64,000 nt of DNA from Myroides indicus (lineage in GTDB: Bacteria; Bacteroidota; Bacteroidia; Flavobacteriales; Flavobacteriaceae). The notes under the pieces were generated by a model. The model saw nothing but the letters and a program-made list of their open reading frames with translations. It made no database searches and was not told the DNA's origin. This document shows, one piece after another, positions 8,741 to 18,852 of the stretch; within the stretch, counting starts at the first letter, position 1; each line of letters opens with the position of its first letter. Both the position numbers and the translations under genes were made by a program. The DNA is taken from assembly GCF_004364575.1 (NCBI RefSeq), contig NZ_SOAG01000012.1, forward strand, positions 23,360-87,359. The letters are read 5' to 3'.

Positions 8741-10198
8741 TTATCGTTTGACAAAACTGATTAAGAGTTTTTTCTCATTTTTAGCCACTGTCACAATAAA
8801 CAGAACAATGATCGTGACTCCAATCCAGTAATTTTCTCTAAAAAAGTAGAAGTATAAAAAAGACAAAGCAATGGAAGTTCCCATATAGCCTATAATTGCT
8901 TTTTTAGGGTAAGGAATAGGATAGTATTTTTGACCTAGCAGATAAGAAATAAGCATCATAGAGCCATAAGCAATCAGCGTGGCAAAAGCAGAACCCATAT
9001 AGCCCCAGACAGGAATCAGCACATAGTTAAAAATTAAAGTCAGCACAGCACCTATAATGGAAATATAAGCACCTATCAGGGTTTTGTCTTTTAGCTTGTA
9101 CCACACCGAAAGATTGGTGTAAATACCCAAACAAAAATTAGCCAGAATAATAAGAGGAACCACTTTCATGGCATCCCAATACGCTTCGTTTCGGATAAAA
9201 AATATTTTTAAGATATCTGAAAACACAATGACGCAAAGCATAATCAAACTGCCAAAAATGACAAAATATTTGGTTATGGTTGCGTACTTAGTCGGTGCAT
9301 CGTCGTTTTTAGCATAGTTAAAAAAGAAGGGCTCTATGCCAAGCGTGTATGCCTGTCTAAACAAAACCATAAAAAGCCCTAATTTATAGCATGCCGAATA
9401 TTTTCCAACTTCAGACAAGGCAATGTCTGCAGGCAGCAACCGCTCCAGTAGTATTTTGTCAAAGCTTTCGTTAATAGCAAATGCCAATCCGCCAATCATG
9501 ATGGGAATCCCGTAGTTTATCATTTGTTTTCCGAGAACGGAATTATAGCAGAATTGTATTTTGAAATAAGACTTATAAAATACTAAAAACGTTGCCAGAC
9601 TGGCAATTAGATTGGCGATGAAAATATAAGATACCTGAAAGTCTTCTACATAAATAACAGCAAAAATCGAATCGGGATATTTGGACACGATTAAAGGAAG
9701 CAAATACAAAAAGAAGACGTTGAGAAAAGCATTGATACAAACATTACCTATTCGCACGGCACTGTAAAACATAGGACGCTGATCGGCGCGGAGTTTAGCA
9801 AAGGGTATAATGACTAAAGCATCCAAAACCAAAATCCAGATTACGTATTGCCAAATGTCTTTTGGGATATTTAAAAAAGCAGTCCAGAAGTTTTGGGTAA
9901 GCAGACTGATAGCCAGAAAAACAGAAGAAGTAAACAACAAGAACAACATTGCATTGTTGAGAACGTCCTTTTGATTATCTTTTAAAGTGTAAAATCTAAA
10001 AAAGGCAGTTTCCATTCCAAAGGCCAGAATTACGTTTAAAAACATGATAATGGCAAATACAACATTGTATTGTCCGTAGGCATCGCTCTGCATCACTTCG
10101 GTATGAAAAGGAACGAGAAAAAAACCGATTACCTTCGGAAAAACTGCTGCCAGACCGTATATGGCAGTTTGTTGGAAAATCTTTTTATAGATACTCAA
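8741..10198 (-). CDS. Oligosaccharide flippase family protein (Wzx/MATE-like)
   Basis: A 485-residue polytopic membrane protein with about 12-14 hydrophobic helices, beginning MSIYKKIFQQTAIYGLAAVF, the usual N-terminus of Bacteroidota polysaccharide biosynthesis (PST/MOP superfamily) flippases. Further family marks are VMQSDAYGQYNVVFAIIMF, GMETAFFRFYTLKD and a late VWGYMGSAFATLIAYGSM. It is expected to flip lipid-linked sugars across the inner membrane. No glycosyltransferases lie nearby, so it is an orphan copy and its substrate cannot be told. It converges on the DUF421 gene 9 bp away. Confidence 0.88.
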   Translation of the reverse strand: MSIYKKIFQQTAIYGLAAVFPKVIGFFLVPFHTEVMQSDAYGQYNVVFAIIMFLNVILAFGMETAFFRFYTLKDNQKDVLNNAMLFLLFTSSVFLAISLLTQNFWTAFLNIPKDIWQYVIWILVLDALVIIPFAKLRADQRPMFYSAVRIGNVCINAFLNVFFLYLLPLIVSKYPDSIFAVIYVEDFQVSYIFIANLIASLATFLVFYKSYFKIQFCYNSVLGKQMINYGIPIMIGGLAFAINESFDKILLERLLPADIALSEVGKYSACYKLGLFMVLFRQAYTLGIEPFFFNYAKNDDAPTKYATITKYFVIFGSLIMLCVIVFSDILKIFFIRNEAYWDAMKVVPLIILANFCLGIYTNLSVWYKLKDKTLIGAYISIIGAVLTLIFNYVLIPVWGYMGSAFATLIAYGSMMLISYLLGQKYYPIPYPKKAIIGYMGTSIALSFLYFYFFRENYWIGVTIIVLFIVTVAKNEKKLLISFVKR

Positions 10199-10258
10199 AA
10201 CGCAGTTGTATTTGGATTGAAATGTACGTCAAAAGTACGTATTTCTACCGATTCATCC

Positions 10259-11011
10259 TTATTCTGCTAAATCTAAATTAATTTTGAAAAAAGGAGCTGC
10301 TTCTTCTTTGCTCATTTCAACTTTTATCGGACCGTCTACAAAAGCCGTTACGTCAAAAGAGTTATAGAGTGCAACAATAGAATTGTCATAGAAAAAAATG
10401 CTTTCCGGATAAATCAATTGATTGTTCTCATCATAAATACTAATATCATCAGGGTTGAGGTGTTTGGTAATAATTTTTTGCAATCCTTTCCAATCCTTAA
10501 TTAAATCTTCTGTTCGGTAAATCTCTCCTGTTTTTGGATTGTAGTGAATTGCTTTTTCACTTTTAAAACCATGAGCGCCACCCGCAAAAGTGTAGTATTC
10601 TACCGCAAAAGTGAGTAAATCGTCGTTTGAGTATGTAATCTCGCCTGAAACGTCAGCTTTCCAGGGGATATTTTCATCCGGAAATTCTGCTGTCATCTTT
10701 TCGTACGAATTGATAAATGAATCCACAACTTCTCCATAATTTTTGGCATTGGAATGACTTTCGTCAAAAGAAACAATATCGTGAATAACGTTTAAGTTGT
10801 TTTGATTAATCTTTTGAGCAATATCACTGGTTGGACTCACAATTACAGGAATGCTTATATTCACCTCAGTACAATCGCCTTCAAAACAGTTGACATCGGA
10901 TTTTTTGTGAAACTCCTGTAATTCAAATTCAAAAGAAACAGGTTCTGCTATCTTTTTTTTACAACCGACAAGAAGTAAAAGAGACAGACAGACGTAAAGT
11001 GTTTTTTTCAT
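10259..11011 (-). CDS. DUF4163/DUF3298 (RsiV-like) lipoprotein
   Basis: Lipoprotein of 250 residues: signal MKKTLYVCLSLLLLVGC, lipidated Cys17. The mature part carries a DUF4163-like region (KADVSGEITYSNDDLLTFAV) and a DUF3298 region around AGGAHGFKSEKAIHYNPKTG with the family GxxH motif, followed by a C-terminal strand region (VDGPIKVEMSKEE). Relatives include the extracytoplasmic part of anti-sigma factor RsiV, which binds lysozyme in Bacillus, but stand-alone lipoproteins of this type have no settled function. It sits 60 bp upstream of the flippase gene on the same strand, and divergently from porZ. Confidence 0.8.
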   Translation of the reverse strand: MKKTLYVCLSLLLLVGCKKKIAEPVSFEFELQEFHKKSDVNCFEGDCTEVNISIPVIVSPTSDIAQKINQNNLNVIHDIVSFDESHSNAKNYGEVVDSFINSYEKMTAEFPDENIPWKADVSGEITYSNDDLLTFAVEYYTFAGGAHGFKSEKAIHYNPKTGEIYRTEDLIKDWKGLQKIITKHLNPDDISIYDENNQLIYPESIFFYDNSIVALYNSFDVTAFVDGPIKVEMSKEEAAPFFKINLDLAE

Positions 11012-11134
11012 AGATTTTTATAGCTTTTTGTAAAGATAATTAATTTGAGATACATATTTGGGGTGTTTTACCAAAAACATTTTTTGAAAAATGAAACAGT
11101 TTATACAAAAAAGAGCAGTTGAAAAATTTAGTAA

Positions 11135-11142
11135 TATATTTG
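11135..11142 (+). promoter_or_regulatory. -7 box of porZ
   Basis: TATATTTG, an exact TAnnTTTG match, 20 bp before the porZ start. No -33 box at normal spacing. Confidence 0.45.
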
Positions 11143-11162
11143 TTAGGTTTTAAATATGATTT

Positions 11163-13475
11163 ATGAAGAGATTAATTCTTTTTCTTACCCTTCTGACAGC
11201 AGTATTAACACAAGCGCAGCAGCGTTGGAACAGTTATTTGTCCTATGCAGAGATAGTAGCAATGGCTTCCGGAAAAGAAGAAGTGTTTGCTGCAACAACA
11301 GCATCAGTACTCGTTTTCAATACAGTAAGAGAAGAAATAGAGATTTACAATACAATTAATGGTCTGCATACGGGCAATATTACCGCTTTGCATTACAGTG
11401 AGCCTTTTAAGAAAATAATTGTCGGCAACGAAGATGGATCACTTCAGATTATCGACCGGAAAAGTGGGAAAATATCTTTTATAGATGATATTAAAAACAA
11501 AGGGGCTTTGATGCCGGGCGAAAAAAAGATAAATGCTTTTGCTGAACAAAAAGGCATTGTTTATATTGCCGCAAATTATGGGATAAGTGCCTTAAATTTA
11601 AATAATAACCAATTTGGCGATTCCTATTTTTTAGGAAATAGCGGCAAAAATCAAGCAGTCATATCCCTTGCAATTCAGGGACAAACAATTTATGCCGTTA
11701 CGGAATCAGAAGGAGTGAAAAAAGCCTTGCTCAGCAATCCCAATCTGGTAGACTATAAGCAGTGGCTACTATTTGTAGGTGGAAAATGGGATAAAGTAAT
11801 CGTTTATCAGGATAAATTGCTATTGTCTAAAAATGAGGCTGAGACCGATGCAGGTGAACTTTATCAGGTGATTAATAATTCAGGACTAACGCAACTTGCA
11901 GAAAGTTATGATGTGCCAATAACAGACTTAAAACAAAGTGACAATTATTTGCTGATAACCACAAAAAATACAGTAGACATCAAAAATAAAGAGCTGCTAT
12001 CGCTCAATAAAGTTGAAACGATTCATGAAAAGGTAACGGCAGAAGAGGTCGGGAATAAGCTGTATGTAGGCACGCCGAGAAGTGGCTTATTGCAGTTTAA
12101 CTGGGGCAGTTGGAATGCTCCCGTTTATTTATCGCCGGAAGGGCCGGAAACTAACCGGATTTTTTCCATGCTCAGTACAGACAGCGGTATTTGGTTTGTA
12201 GCCGGAGGATATGACAAATATACTTATAATCCACATATTCCTTTTTTGGGCTTTTATGGCTTGGGTTTTTATAGTAAAAACAGGGGGTGGGAGCGCATCC
12301 CGTACAGTAAATTAAATGCGCAGGCGCTTTCTTTTGCAGCCATTAATCCCAGAAATACAAGTCAGCTGTTCGTATCTTCTTACCATTCGGGGTTGCTAAA
12401 GATAGACTTGAAAGAAGAAAATCTGGGAGAAAGCACAGTATATCTCTACAATGATGAAAATACAGGAAACGAGGGATTAGAAAGTTTAAGGGTAAATGAA
12501 GACTATAAAACAACGCGGATAAATGGGGCTTTTTTTGACAGAGAAGGATTGCTGTGGGTAACTAATAACTTTACAACCCGTTCGCTCAAGAGTTTGAATC
12601 CGGCAGGAGACTGGAAATCATATAATTTTACCAATTACTTTCCCGATTATACAAATGTCAATTATGGCAGGATGGTTATTGATAAAAATGGTACCAAATG
12701 GATACCTACTTTGTTGAATGGCATAGTTGCTTTTAATGAGAAAAAGGGAAACCGGGTAGCGTTGTTTAATCAACAAAAAGGAAATCTGCCAAGTGATAAT
12801 GTCAGTTCGCTGGCAATAGATAAAAGCAACCAGCTTTGGATAGGCACAGAAAAAGGATTGAGGTTGGTTACTGGGGTAGATAAGTTTTTGCAATCAACAG
12901 ATATTGCTACGCAATCTATCATAATTAAGCAGGATGGCATAGCACAAGAGCTATTTTATCAGCAGTACATAACTAAAATAAAAGTTGACGGGGCAAATAA
13001 TAAATGGGTGGCTGTTGCAGATGCCGGCGTTTTTTTAGTATCGTCAAACGGACAAAAAATTATTCATCATTTTACCAGAGAAAATTCGCCTTTGCCGAGC
13101 AATACCATTAATGATATAGAAATTGACGGTACTACAGGCGAAGTGTTTTTTGCTACTGATTTGGGTGTTGTTTCTTTTATGGGTGATGCTTCAGAAGGAC
13201 AGGAATCTTATAGCGATTTTTACGTTTACCCCAATCCGGTGCGTCCGGAGTTTTTTGGAGACGTCAAAATTGCAGGATTGGTTGACAAATCAAATGTCAA
13301 AATTGTTGATTTAGATGGCAATTTGGTGTTTGAAACAACTTCGGAAGGCGGAATGGTTTTGTGGGACACGTATGGGTTTAACGGACGCAGAGTGAGTTCC
13401 GGAGTATATCTGGTTTTAGTTTCTTCGGGAAAAGGAGAACACAAAGCAGTTAAAAAACTGATGATTATAAGATAA
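11163..13475 (+). CDS. porZ: Type IX secretion system protein PorZ
   Basis: The 770-residue protein has a signal peptide (MKRLILFLTLLTAVLTQA), then the PorZ N-terminal beta-propeller region (WNSYLSYAEIVAMASG, GLHTGNITALHYSEPFKKII), a second propeller with two-component-regulator-like repeats (GTKWIPTLLNGIVAF; SNQLWIGTEKGLRLVTG; NNKWVAVADAGVFLV) and a C-terminal T9SS sorting domain (YVYPNPVRPEFFGDVKIAGL ... GVYLVLVSS ... KKLMIIR). PorZ belongs to the outer-membrane attachment complex that links T9SS cargo to A-type LPS in Porphyromonas. The stop codon overlaps the recO start (TAATG), an arrangement also seen in other Bacteroidota. Confidence 0.92.
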   Translation: MKRLILFLTLLTAVLTQAQQRWNSYLSYAEIVAMASGKEEVFAATTASVLVFNTVREEIEIYNTINGLHTGNITALHYSEPFKKIIVGNEDGSLQIIDRKSGKISFIDDIKNKGALMPGEKKINAFAEQKGIVYIAANYGISALNLNNNQFGDSYFLGNSGKNQAVISLAIQGQTIYAVTESEGVKKALLSNPNLVDYKQWLLFVGGKWDKVIVYQDKLLLSKNEAETDAGELYQVINNSGLTQLAESYDVPITDLKQSDNYLLITTKNTVDIKNKELLSLNKVETIHEKVTAEEVGNKLYVGTPRSGLLQFNWGSWNAPVYLSPEGPETNRIFSMLSTDSGIWFVAGGYDKYTYNPHIPFLGFYGLGFYSKNRGWERIPYSKLNAQALSFAAINPRNTSQLFVSSYHSGLLKIDLKEENLGESTVYLYNDENTGNEGLESLRVNEDYKTTRINGAFFDREGLLWVTNNFTTRSLKSLNPAGDWKSYNFTNYFPDYTNVNYGRMVIDKNGTKWIPTLLNGIVAFNEKKGNRVALFNQQKGNLPSDNVSSLAIDKSNQLWIGTEKGLRLVTGVDKFLQSTDIATQSIIIKQDGIAQELFYQQYITKIKVDGANNKWVAVADAGVFLVSSNGQKIIHHFTRENSPLPSNTINDIEIDGTTGEVFFATDLGVVSFMGDASEGQESYSDFYVYPNPVRPEFFGDVKIAGLVDKSNVKIVDLDGNLVFETTSEGGMVLWDTYGFNGRRVSSGVYLVLVSSGKGEHKAVKKLMIIR

Positions 13476-14191
13476 TGCAGGTCAAAACAAAAGCGATTGT
13501 GTTGAGTGTGGTGAAATATCAGGATAAAAGTCTGATTGTTAAATGCTTTACAGAAGCGATGGGTATCCAGTCGTTTTTTGTAAGAAATGCTTTTTCCAAA
13601 GGTAAAACAACACAAAAAACAGCTTATTTTCAGCCTTTGACGGTACTGGAAATAGATTTTGCATATAAAAGCAAAAGCGGTTTGCAATATTTTAAAGATC
13701 TGAGGCTGGCATATGTTTATCAAAGTATTTATTTAGACTTTTCTAAAAACAGCATTGCTATTTTTGTGGCAGAAATGCTCCACCATGCCGTCAAAGAACA
13801 GCAAAATGACGAATCTTTTTATACCTTTTTAGAAACTGCGGTTTTGTGGTTGGATGCGCACGAAGAAACGGCAAATTTTCACTTGATATTGTTAGTAGAG
13901 CTGACTAAATACCTCGGATTTTACCCGGATATGAAATGGTCGGATAAGCTGTATTTTAATATTCAGGACGGGAATTTTACAGATTTCTACACACCTTTTT
14001 GCATTGATCAAACAGAGACGGTTCTGTTTAAAAAGCTCCTCGGACTTGGATTTTCTCATAACCAAAAAGTATTTACCGCCAAGGATAGAAACGTTCTGTT
14101 AAACCTGCTTTTGAATTATTACGAAAAACATATCAGCGATTTTAGAAGACCTAATTCGTTAGAGGTTTTGAGAGAAGTTTTTGCTTCGTAA
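13475..14191 (+). CDS. recO: DNA repair protein RecO
   Basis: RecO anneals ssDNA and helps RecR load RecA. The 238-residue protein has the OB-fold N-terminus (KTKAIVLSVVKYQDKSLIVK, QSFFVRNAF) and the helical C-terminal domain (ILLVELTKYLGFYPDM). The zinc-binding cysteine cluster of some RecO proteins is absent, as is common in this group. Translation is coupled to porZ through the TAATG overlap. Confidence 0.93.
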   Translation: MQVKTKAIVLSVVKYQDKSLIVKCFTEAMGIQSFFVRNAFSKGKTTQKTAYFQPLTVLEIDFAYKSKSGLQYFKDLRLAYVYQSIYLDFSKNSIAIFVAEMLHHAVKEQQNDESFYTFLETAVLWLDAHEETANFHLILLVELTKYLGFYPDMKWSDKLYFNIQDGNFTDFYTPFCIDQTETVLFKKLLGLGFSHNQKVFTAKDRNVLLNLLLNYYEKHISDFRRPNSLEVLREVFAS

Positions 14192-14285
14192 ACATTTTAA
14201 ATATTTTCCTGTCAATTATTTGAGTTGTTATTAAATGAAATTTCCGTAAATTCGCGAAATTGAAAAAAATATACAATTATTAATA

Positions 14286-17200
14286 ATGAGCACTAAATTT
14301 ACAGAATATAAAGGTCTTGATTTGCCGGAGGTAGCATCAGAAATGCTTGATTTTTGGAAAGAACAATCAATATTCGAGAAAAGTATTAGTACAAGGGAAG
14401 GACACAAGCCTTTTGTGTTTTTTGAAGGACCGCCTTCAGCAAACGGAAAGCCGGGGATTCACCATGTAATGGCTCGTACGATTAAAGATATTTTTTGTCG
14501 ATATAAAACACAGAAAGGGTTTCAGGTAAAGCGCAAAGCAGGATGGGATACACATGGACTTCCGGTTGAACTTGGAACCGAAAAAGAGCTGGGAATTACC
14601 AAAGAAGATATAGGTATAAAAATTACGGTAGAAGAATATAATCAGGCGTGTAAACGAACCGTAATGCGCTATACCGATTTGTGGAATGACCTGACCCAAA
14701 AAATGGGTTATTGGGTGGATATGGATAATCCGTATGTTACGTATCAACCCAAGTATATGGAGTCGGTGTGGTGGCTGTTAAAACAAATATACAGTAAAAA
14801 TCTGCTGTATAAAGGATATACTATCCAGCCCTATTCGCCAAAGGCAGGCACGGGATTATCATCACATGAGATTAATCAGCCCGGAGCTTATAAAGATGTT
14901 ACAGATACAACCATTGTAGCACAATTTAAAGCTATTGAACAAACCCTTCCGGACTTTTTACAAGGTTTTGGAACGATTGATTTCTTGGCGTGGACTACAA
15001 CTCCCTGGACTTTACCGTCTAATACAGCTTTGACAGTAGGTCCTAAAATTGACTATGCTCTGGTTAAATCATATAATCAATATACGGGAGAAGCCATTAA
15101 TGTAGTTTTGGCAAAACCTTTAATCGGCAAGCAGTTTTCCGGAAAATTTGCTGAGGTTTATGCCGAAGCCGACCTGCAAGCCTATACAACTGCAGATAAA
15201 AAAATTCCTTACCTTGTTGTAAAAGAATTTAAAGGTGCCGATCTGGTAGGAATAAAATATGAGCAGTTACTGCCGTATGTATTACCTTATCAAAATCCCG
15301 AAAATGCATTCCGCATTATTGCAGGAGATTTTGTTACAACAGAGGACGGTACAGGAATTGTACACACGGCGCCTACCTTTGGTGCCGATGATGCTAAAGC
15401 AGCAAAAGAAGCTGTGCCTGAAGTGCCCGCGATGCTGATTTTGGATGCAGACGGAAATGCGGTTCCTTTGGTTGACTTGCAAGGGCGTTTTGTAAAAGAA
15501 ATGGGCGACTTGGGTGGTAAATACGTTAAAAACGAATATTACGATGACGGACAGGCACCGGAACGCTCTGTAGATGTAGAAATAGCAATCCGATTAAAAG
15601 AAGAAAACAAAGCTTTTAAAGTAGAAAAATACGTTCACAGTTATCCGCATTGCTGGAGAACCAACAAACCGGTATTGTACTATCCGCTGGATTCGTGGTT
15701 CATTAAAATAACGGAAGTAAAAGACCGGATGTTTGAGCTGAACGAAACCATTAACTGGAAACCCAAAGCAACCGGAGAAGGGCGTTTTGGCAACTGGCTG
15801 AAAAATGCCAACGACTGGAACCTGTCCCGTTCGCGGTTTTGGGGGATTCCGCTGCCAATCTGGCGTACCGAAGACAAATCAGAAGAGTTGATTGTAGGTT
15901 CTGTAGAAGAGTTGGTAAATGAGATAAAAAAATCAATGCAGGCGGGCATTCAGGAAATAAACCCTTTCGAAGGTTTTGTAGCAGGCGATATGAGTGAGGA
16001 AAATTACGACAAAGTAGATTTGCACAAAAACGTGGTAGATACTATTGTTTTGGTTTCTCCGTCGGGCAAACCGATGTATCGCGAAGCAGATTTAATTGAC
16101 GTTTGGTTTGATTCAGGATCTATGCCGTATGCACAGTGGCATTATCCTTTTGAAAACAAGGAGCTGATAGATAATAAGCTGGCTTACCCTGCCGATTTTA
16201 TTGCCGAAGGAGTAGACCAGACACGAGGATGGTTTTATACGCTTCACGCCATAGCTACATTGGTTTTTGACACTAAAGCTTATAAAAGTGTAGTTTCTAA
16301 TGGTTTGGTACTGGATAAAAACGGTCTTAAAATGTCTAAGAGTTTAGGCAATACTGTTGACCCGTTTGAAACACTGGCAGAACACGGTCCGGATGCTACG
16401 CGTTGGTATATGATATCTAATGCTAATCCATGGGATAACTTAAAATTTGATTTGGAAGGAATTACCGAAGTAAGAAGAAAGTTTTTCGGTACGCTTTACA
16501 ATACTTATTCATTTTTTGCTTTGTATGCAAACATTGATGATTTTAAATATGCAGAACAAGAAGTACCTGTAAATCAAAGACCGGAAATTGATCGTTGGAT
16601 TTTGTCTGAACTAAATACATTAGTACAAAAGGTAGACGAGTTTTATGCTGATTACGAGCCTACAAAAGCAACAAGAGCTATTACCGATTTTGTGACTGAA
16701 AACTTGAGCAACTGGTATGTGCGTTTGTGCAGAAGAAGATTCTGGAAGGGCGATTACGGACAGGATAAAATAGCGGCTTATCAGACTTTATATACTTGTT
16801 TGCTAACTATTTCTAAGTTAGGAGCGCCTGTAGCACCGTTTTTTATGGATAAACTTTACATAGATTTAACCGCAATAACATCTACAGAAAACTTTGAGTC
16901 GGTACATTTGGCGGACTTTCCAAATTACGATGCATCTTTGGTAGATTCAGATTTGGAAAGCAGAATGCACAAAGCCCAAATCATTTCGTCATTGGTATTG
17001 TCATTGCGCAAGAAAGAAATGATAAAAGTGAGACAGCCTTTGCAAAAAGTAATGATTCCGGTGTTAGATCAAAAACAGAAAGAGGAGATAGAAGCGGTAG
17101 CTGATTTGATAAAAGCAGAGGTAAACGTTAAACAAATTGAGCTTTTAGATGATGCCTCCGGTGTGTTAGTCAAGCAGATTAAGCCTAATTTTAAGGTATT

Positions 17201-17687
17201 AGGACCTCGTTTTGGTAAAGATATGGGGTTGATAGCTAAAGAGATACAGGGTTTTTCTCAGGAACAGATCAGCGAAATAGAAAAAAGAGGAGAGATTGTG
17301 TTGAAACTACCAGAAAAAAACGCTATCTTAACATTGTCGGATGTGGAGATAACTTCACAGGACATTGAAGGCTGGTTAGTGGCAAACGAAGGCAATATTA
17401 CGGTTGCGCTGGATATAACCCTTACTGATGCATTAAGAAAAGAAGGAATTGCAAGAGAACTGGTTAACAGAATCCAGAATATGAGAAAAGATTCCGGTTT
17501 TGAAGTAACCGATAAAATAAAAGTGACATTACAAGAAGAACAAGAAATAAGAGAGGCAATTTTGGCAAATGAGGACTATGTAAAGTCCGAGACACTAACT
17601 CATACATTGGAGTTTGTTCCTGAATTGAAAGAAGGAACAGCTGTAGAGTTTGACGAGCTGAAAACGCGGGTATTAATTTTAAAATAA
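14286..17687 (+). CDS. ileS: Isoleucyl-tRNA synthetase
   Basis: Class I aminoacyl-tRNA synthetase of 1133 residues. The HIGH-type motif appears in GKPGIHHVMARTIKD (about residues 55-65), followed by GWDTHGLPVE; KMSKS appears as LKMSKSLGN near residue 682; the editing (CP1) domain has TTTPWTLPSN and GTGIVHTAPTFGADD with the catalytic Asp. The C-terminal anticodon-binding domain carries NWYVRLCRRRFW. Length and form fit the long, eukaryote-like (IleS2) type usual in Bacteroidota. The small TraR/DksA-like gene follows 8 bp later. Confidence 0.98.
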   Translation: MSTKFTEYKGLDLPEVASEMLDFWKEQSIFEKSISTREGHKPFVFFEGPPSANGKPGIHHVMARTIKDIFCRYKTQKGFQVKRKAGWDTHGLPVELGTEKELGITKEDIGIKITVEEYNQACKRTVMRYTDLWNDLTQKMGYWVDMDNPYVTYQPKYMESVWWLLKQIYSKNLLYKGYTIQPYSPKAGTGLSSHEINQPGAYKDVTDTTIVAQFKAIEQTLPDFLQGFGTIDFLAWTTTPWTLPSNTALTVGPKIDYALVKSYNQYTGEAINVVLAKPLIGKQFSGKFAEVYAEADLQAYTTADKKIPYLVVKEFKGADLVGIKYEQLLPYVLPYQNPENAFRIIAGDFVTTEDGTGIVHTAPTFGADDAKAAKEAVPEVPAMLILDADGNAVPLVDLQGRFVKEMGDLGGKYVKNEYYDDGQAPERSVDVEIAIRLKEENKAFKVEKYVHSYPHCWRTNKPVLYYPLDSWFIKITEVKDRMFELNETINWKPKATGEGRFGNWLKNANDWNLSRSRFWGIPLPIWRTEDKSEELIVGSVEELVNEIKKSMQAGIQEINPFEGFVAGDMSEENYDKVDLHKNVVDTIVLVSPSGKPMYREADLIDVWFDSGSMPYAQWHYPFENKELIDNKLAYPADFIAEGVDQTRGWFYTLHAIATLVFDTKAYKSVVSNGLVLDKNGLKMSKSLGNTVDPFETLAEHGPDATRWYMISNANPWDNLKFDLEGITEVRRKFFGTLYNTYSFFALYANIDDFKYAEQEVPVNQRPEIDRWILSELNTLVQKVDEFYADYEPTKATRAITDFVTENLSNWYVRLCRRRFWKGDYGQDKIAAYQTLYTCLLTISKLGAPVAPFFMDKLYIDLTAITSTENFESVHLADFPNYDASLVDSDLESRMHKAQIISSLVLSLRKKEMIKVRQPLQKVMIPVLDQKQKEEIEAVADLIKAEVNVKQIELLDDASGVLVKQIKPNFKVLGPRFGKDMGLIAKEIQGFSQEQISEIEKRGEIVLKLPEKNAILTLSDVEITSQDIEGWLVANEGNITVALDITLTDALRKEGIARELVNRIQNMRKDSGFEVTDKIKVTLQEEQEIREAILANEDYVKSETLTHTLEFVPELKEGTAVEFDELKTRVLILK

Positions 17688-17695
17688 TTAAAATT

Positions 17696-18082
17696 ATGAA
17701 AGAAGCAGGTGAAATAGTACGTTATTCTGATGCTGAGCTGGCAGAATTTAAAGATTTGATCTTAGCTAAGATTGAGAAAGCTCAATCAGACTTGGAGTTA
17801 ATCAAAAGTGCCTATATGAATGATTTGAATAATGGAACAGATGATACGTCTCCTACATTTAAGGCATTCGAAGAAGGAAGCGAAACCATGTCTAAAGAAG
17901 CCAACTCTCAGTTGGCAATCCGTCAGGAAAAGTTTATCCGCGATTTAAAAAATGCACTGATACGAATTGAAAACAAAACGTATGGCATTTGCAAAGTAAC
18001 CGGAAAATTGATTGACAAAGAAAGGCTAAAGCTGGTTCCTCATGCTACGATGAGTATAGAGGCAAAAAATATGCAGCGTTAA
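17696..18082 (+). CDS. TraR/DksA family protein with degenerate zinc finger
   Basis: The 128-residue protein has the DksA layout: an N-terminal coiled-coil pair of helices (about residues 10-95) and the C-terminal globular piece RIENKTYGICKVTGKLIDKERL ending SIEAKNMQR (shown in parts). Only one of the four zinc cysteines remains (ICKVTG for CxxC; SIEAKN for CxxC), so the metal site is probably lost. DksA binds the RNA polymerase secondary channel; whether this form does is unknown. Acidic coiled-coil tip residues are not clear. Encoded between ileS and lspA, as in other flavobacteria, and followed by a strong terminator. Confidence 0.85.
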   Translation: MKEAGEIVRYSDAELAEFKDLILAKIEKAQSDLELIKSAYMNDLNNGTDDTSPTFKAFEEGSETMSKEANSQLAIRQEKFIRDLKNALIRIENKTYGICKVTGKLIDKERLKLVPHATMSIEAKNMQR

Positions 18083-18120
18083 AACAAAAAGCTGACCTAA
18101 AAAGGTCAGCTTTTTGTTTT
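18081..18120 (+). terminator. Rho-independent terminator after the ileS operon
   Basis: A perfect 17-bp stem (arms 18081-18097 and 18104-18120, GCTGACC/GGTCAGC core with A- and T-rich flanks) and a 6-nt loop. It overlaps the TAA stop and works in both directions by sequence. Confidence 0.9.
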
Positions 18121-18232
18121 AACGCTTTAATCAGGAAGTATTTATGATTTCGTCCTGATAACGATATGTTAAAATTCGTGAACGGCGCTGTTCTGCCCGA
18201 GAATGTATATTTTTTTATCCCTTAAAATAAAC

Positions 18233-18240
18233 TACATTTG
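18233..18240 (+). promoter_or_regulatory. -7 box of lspA
   Basis: TACATTTG, exact TAnnTTTG, 18 bp before the lspA start and after the upstream terminator. The -33 region is only T-rich. Confidence 0.5.
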
Positions 18241-18258
18241 CCTTGTAAATAAAAAAAA

Positions 18259-18852
18259 ATGTCGTTAAAGAGAGCCTACTTACTTATTTTGGTCGTATTG
18301 ATATTGGATCAGTGGTTAAAGATTTACATAAAAACTAATTTTTTACTGGATGAAGAGGTCTTCGTTTTTGATTGGTTTAGAATCCATTTTATCGAAAATG
18401 AAGGAATGGCTTGGGGAGTAGTTTTACCGGGCGATTATGGCAAACTGGCATTAACGATTTTTAGAATTATAGCCGTTGGCGGAATAGCGTGGTGGCTTAA
18501 CGACTCTGTTCAAAAAAAAGCAACCAATTACCTCATTGTTGCTGTCGCTTTAATTTTGGCAGGTGCTGTGGGCAATATTATTGACTCTGTTTTTTACGGG
18601 GTAATTTTTGACGACAGTACACATCAGTTAGCAACTTTATTTTCAGATAAACCTTACGGCAGCTGGTTTCACGGAAAAGTGGTGGATATGTTTTATTTTC
18701 CTATCTGGAGAGGCTATTTGCCGGAGTGGCTGCCGATTTGGGGCGGAAATTACTTTACCTTCTTCAACGCTATTTTTAATCTGGCAGATGCCGCTATTTC
18801 GGTTGGAGTAGGGATATTGATTGTTTTTAACAAAAGGATTTTTAAGAAGTAG
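18259..18852 (+). CDS. lspA: Lipoprotein signal peptidase (signal peptidase II)
   Basis: Inner-membrane aspartyl protease that removes signal peptides from lipidated prolipoproteins. The 197-residue length is the longer Bacteroidota form. Four hydrophobic helices are visible; catalytic Asp109 is in GNIIDSVFYG and Asp177 in FNLADAAISVG; the FIENEGMAWG block matches the conserved N-E-G/N-x-A-F motif. Many lipoproteins in this window are its expected substrates. The last 78 bp are repeated, in decayed form, at 24242-24319. Confidence 0.96.
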   Translation: MSLKRAYLLILVVLILDQWLKIYIKTNFLLDEEVFVFDWFRIHFIENEGMAWGVVLPGDYGKLALTIFRIIAVGGIAWWLNDSVQKKATNYLIVAVALILAGAVGNIIDSVFYGVIFDDSTHQLATLFSDKPYGSWFHGKVVDMFYFPIWRGYLPEWLPIWGGNYFTFFNAIFNLADAAISVGVGILIVFNKRIFKK

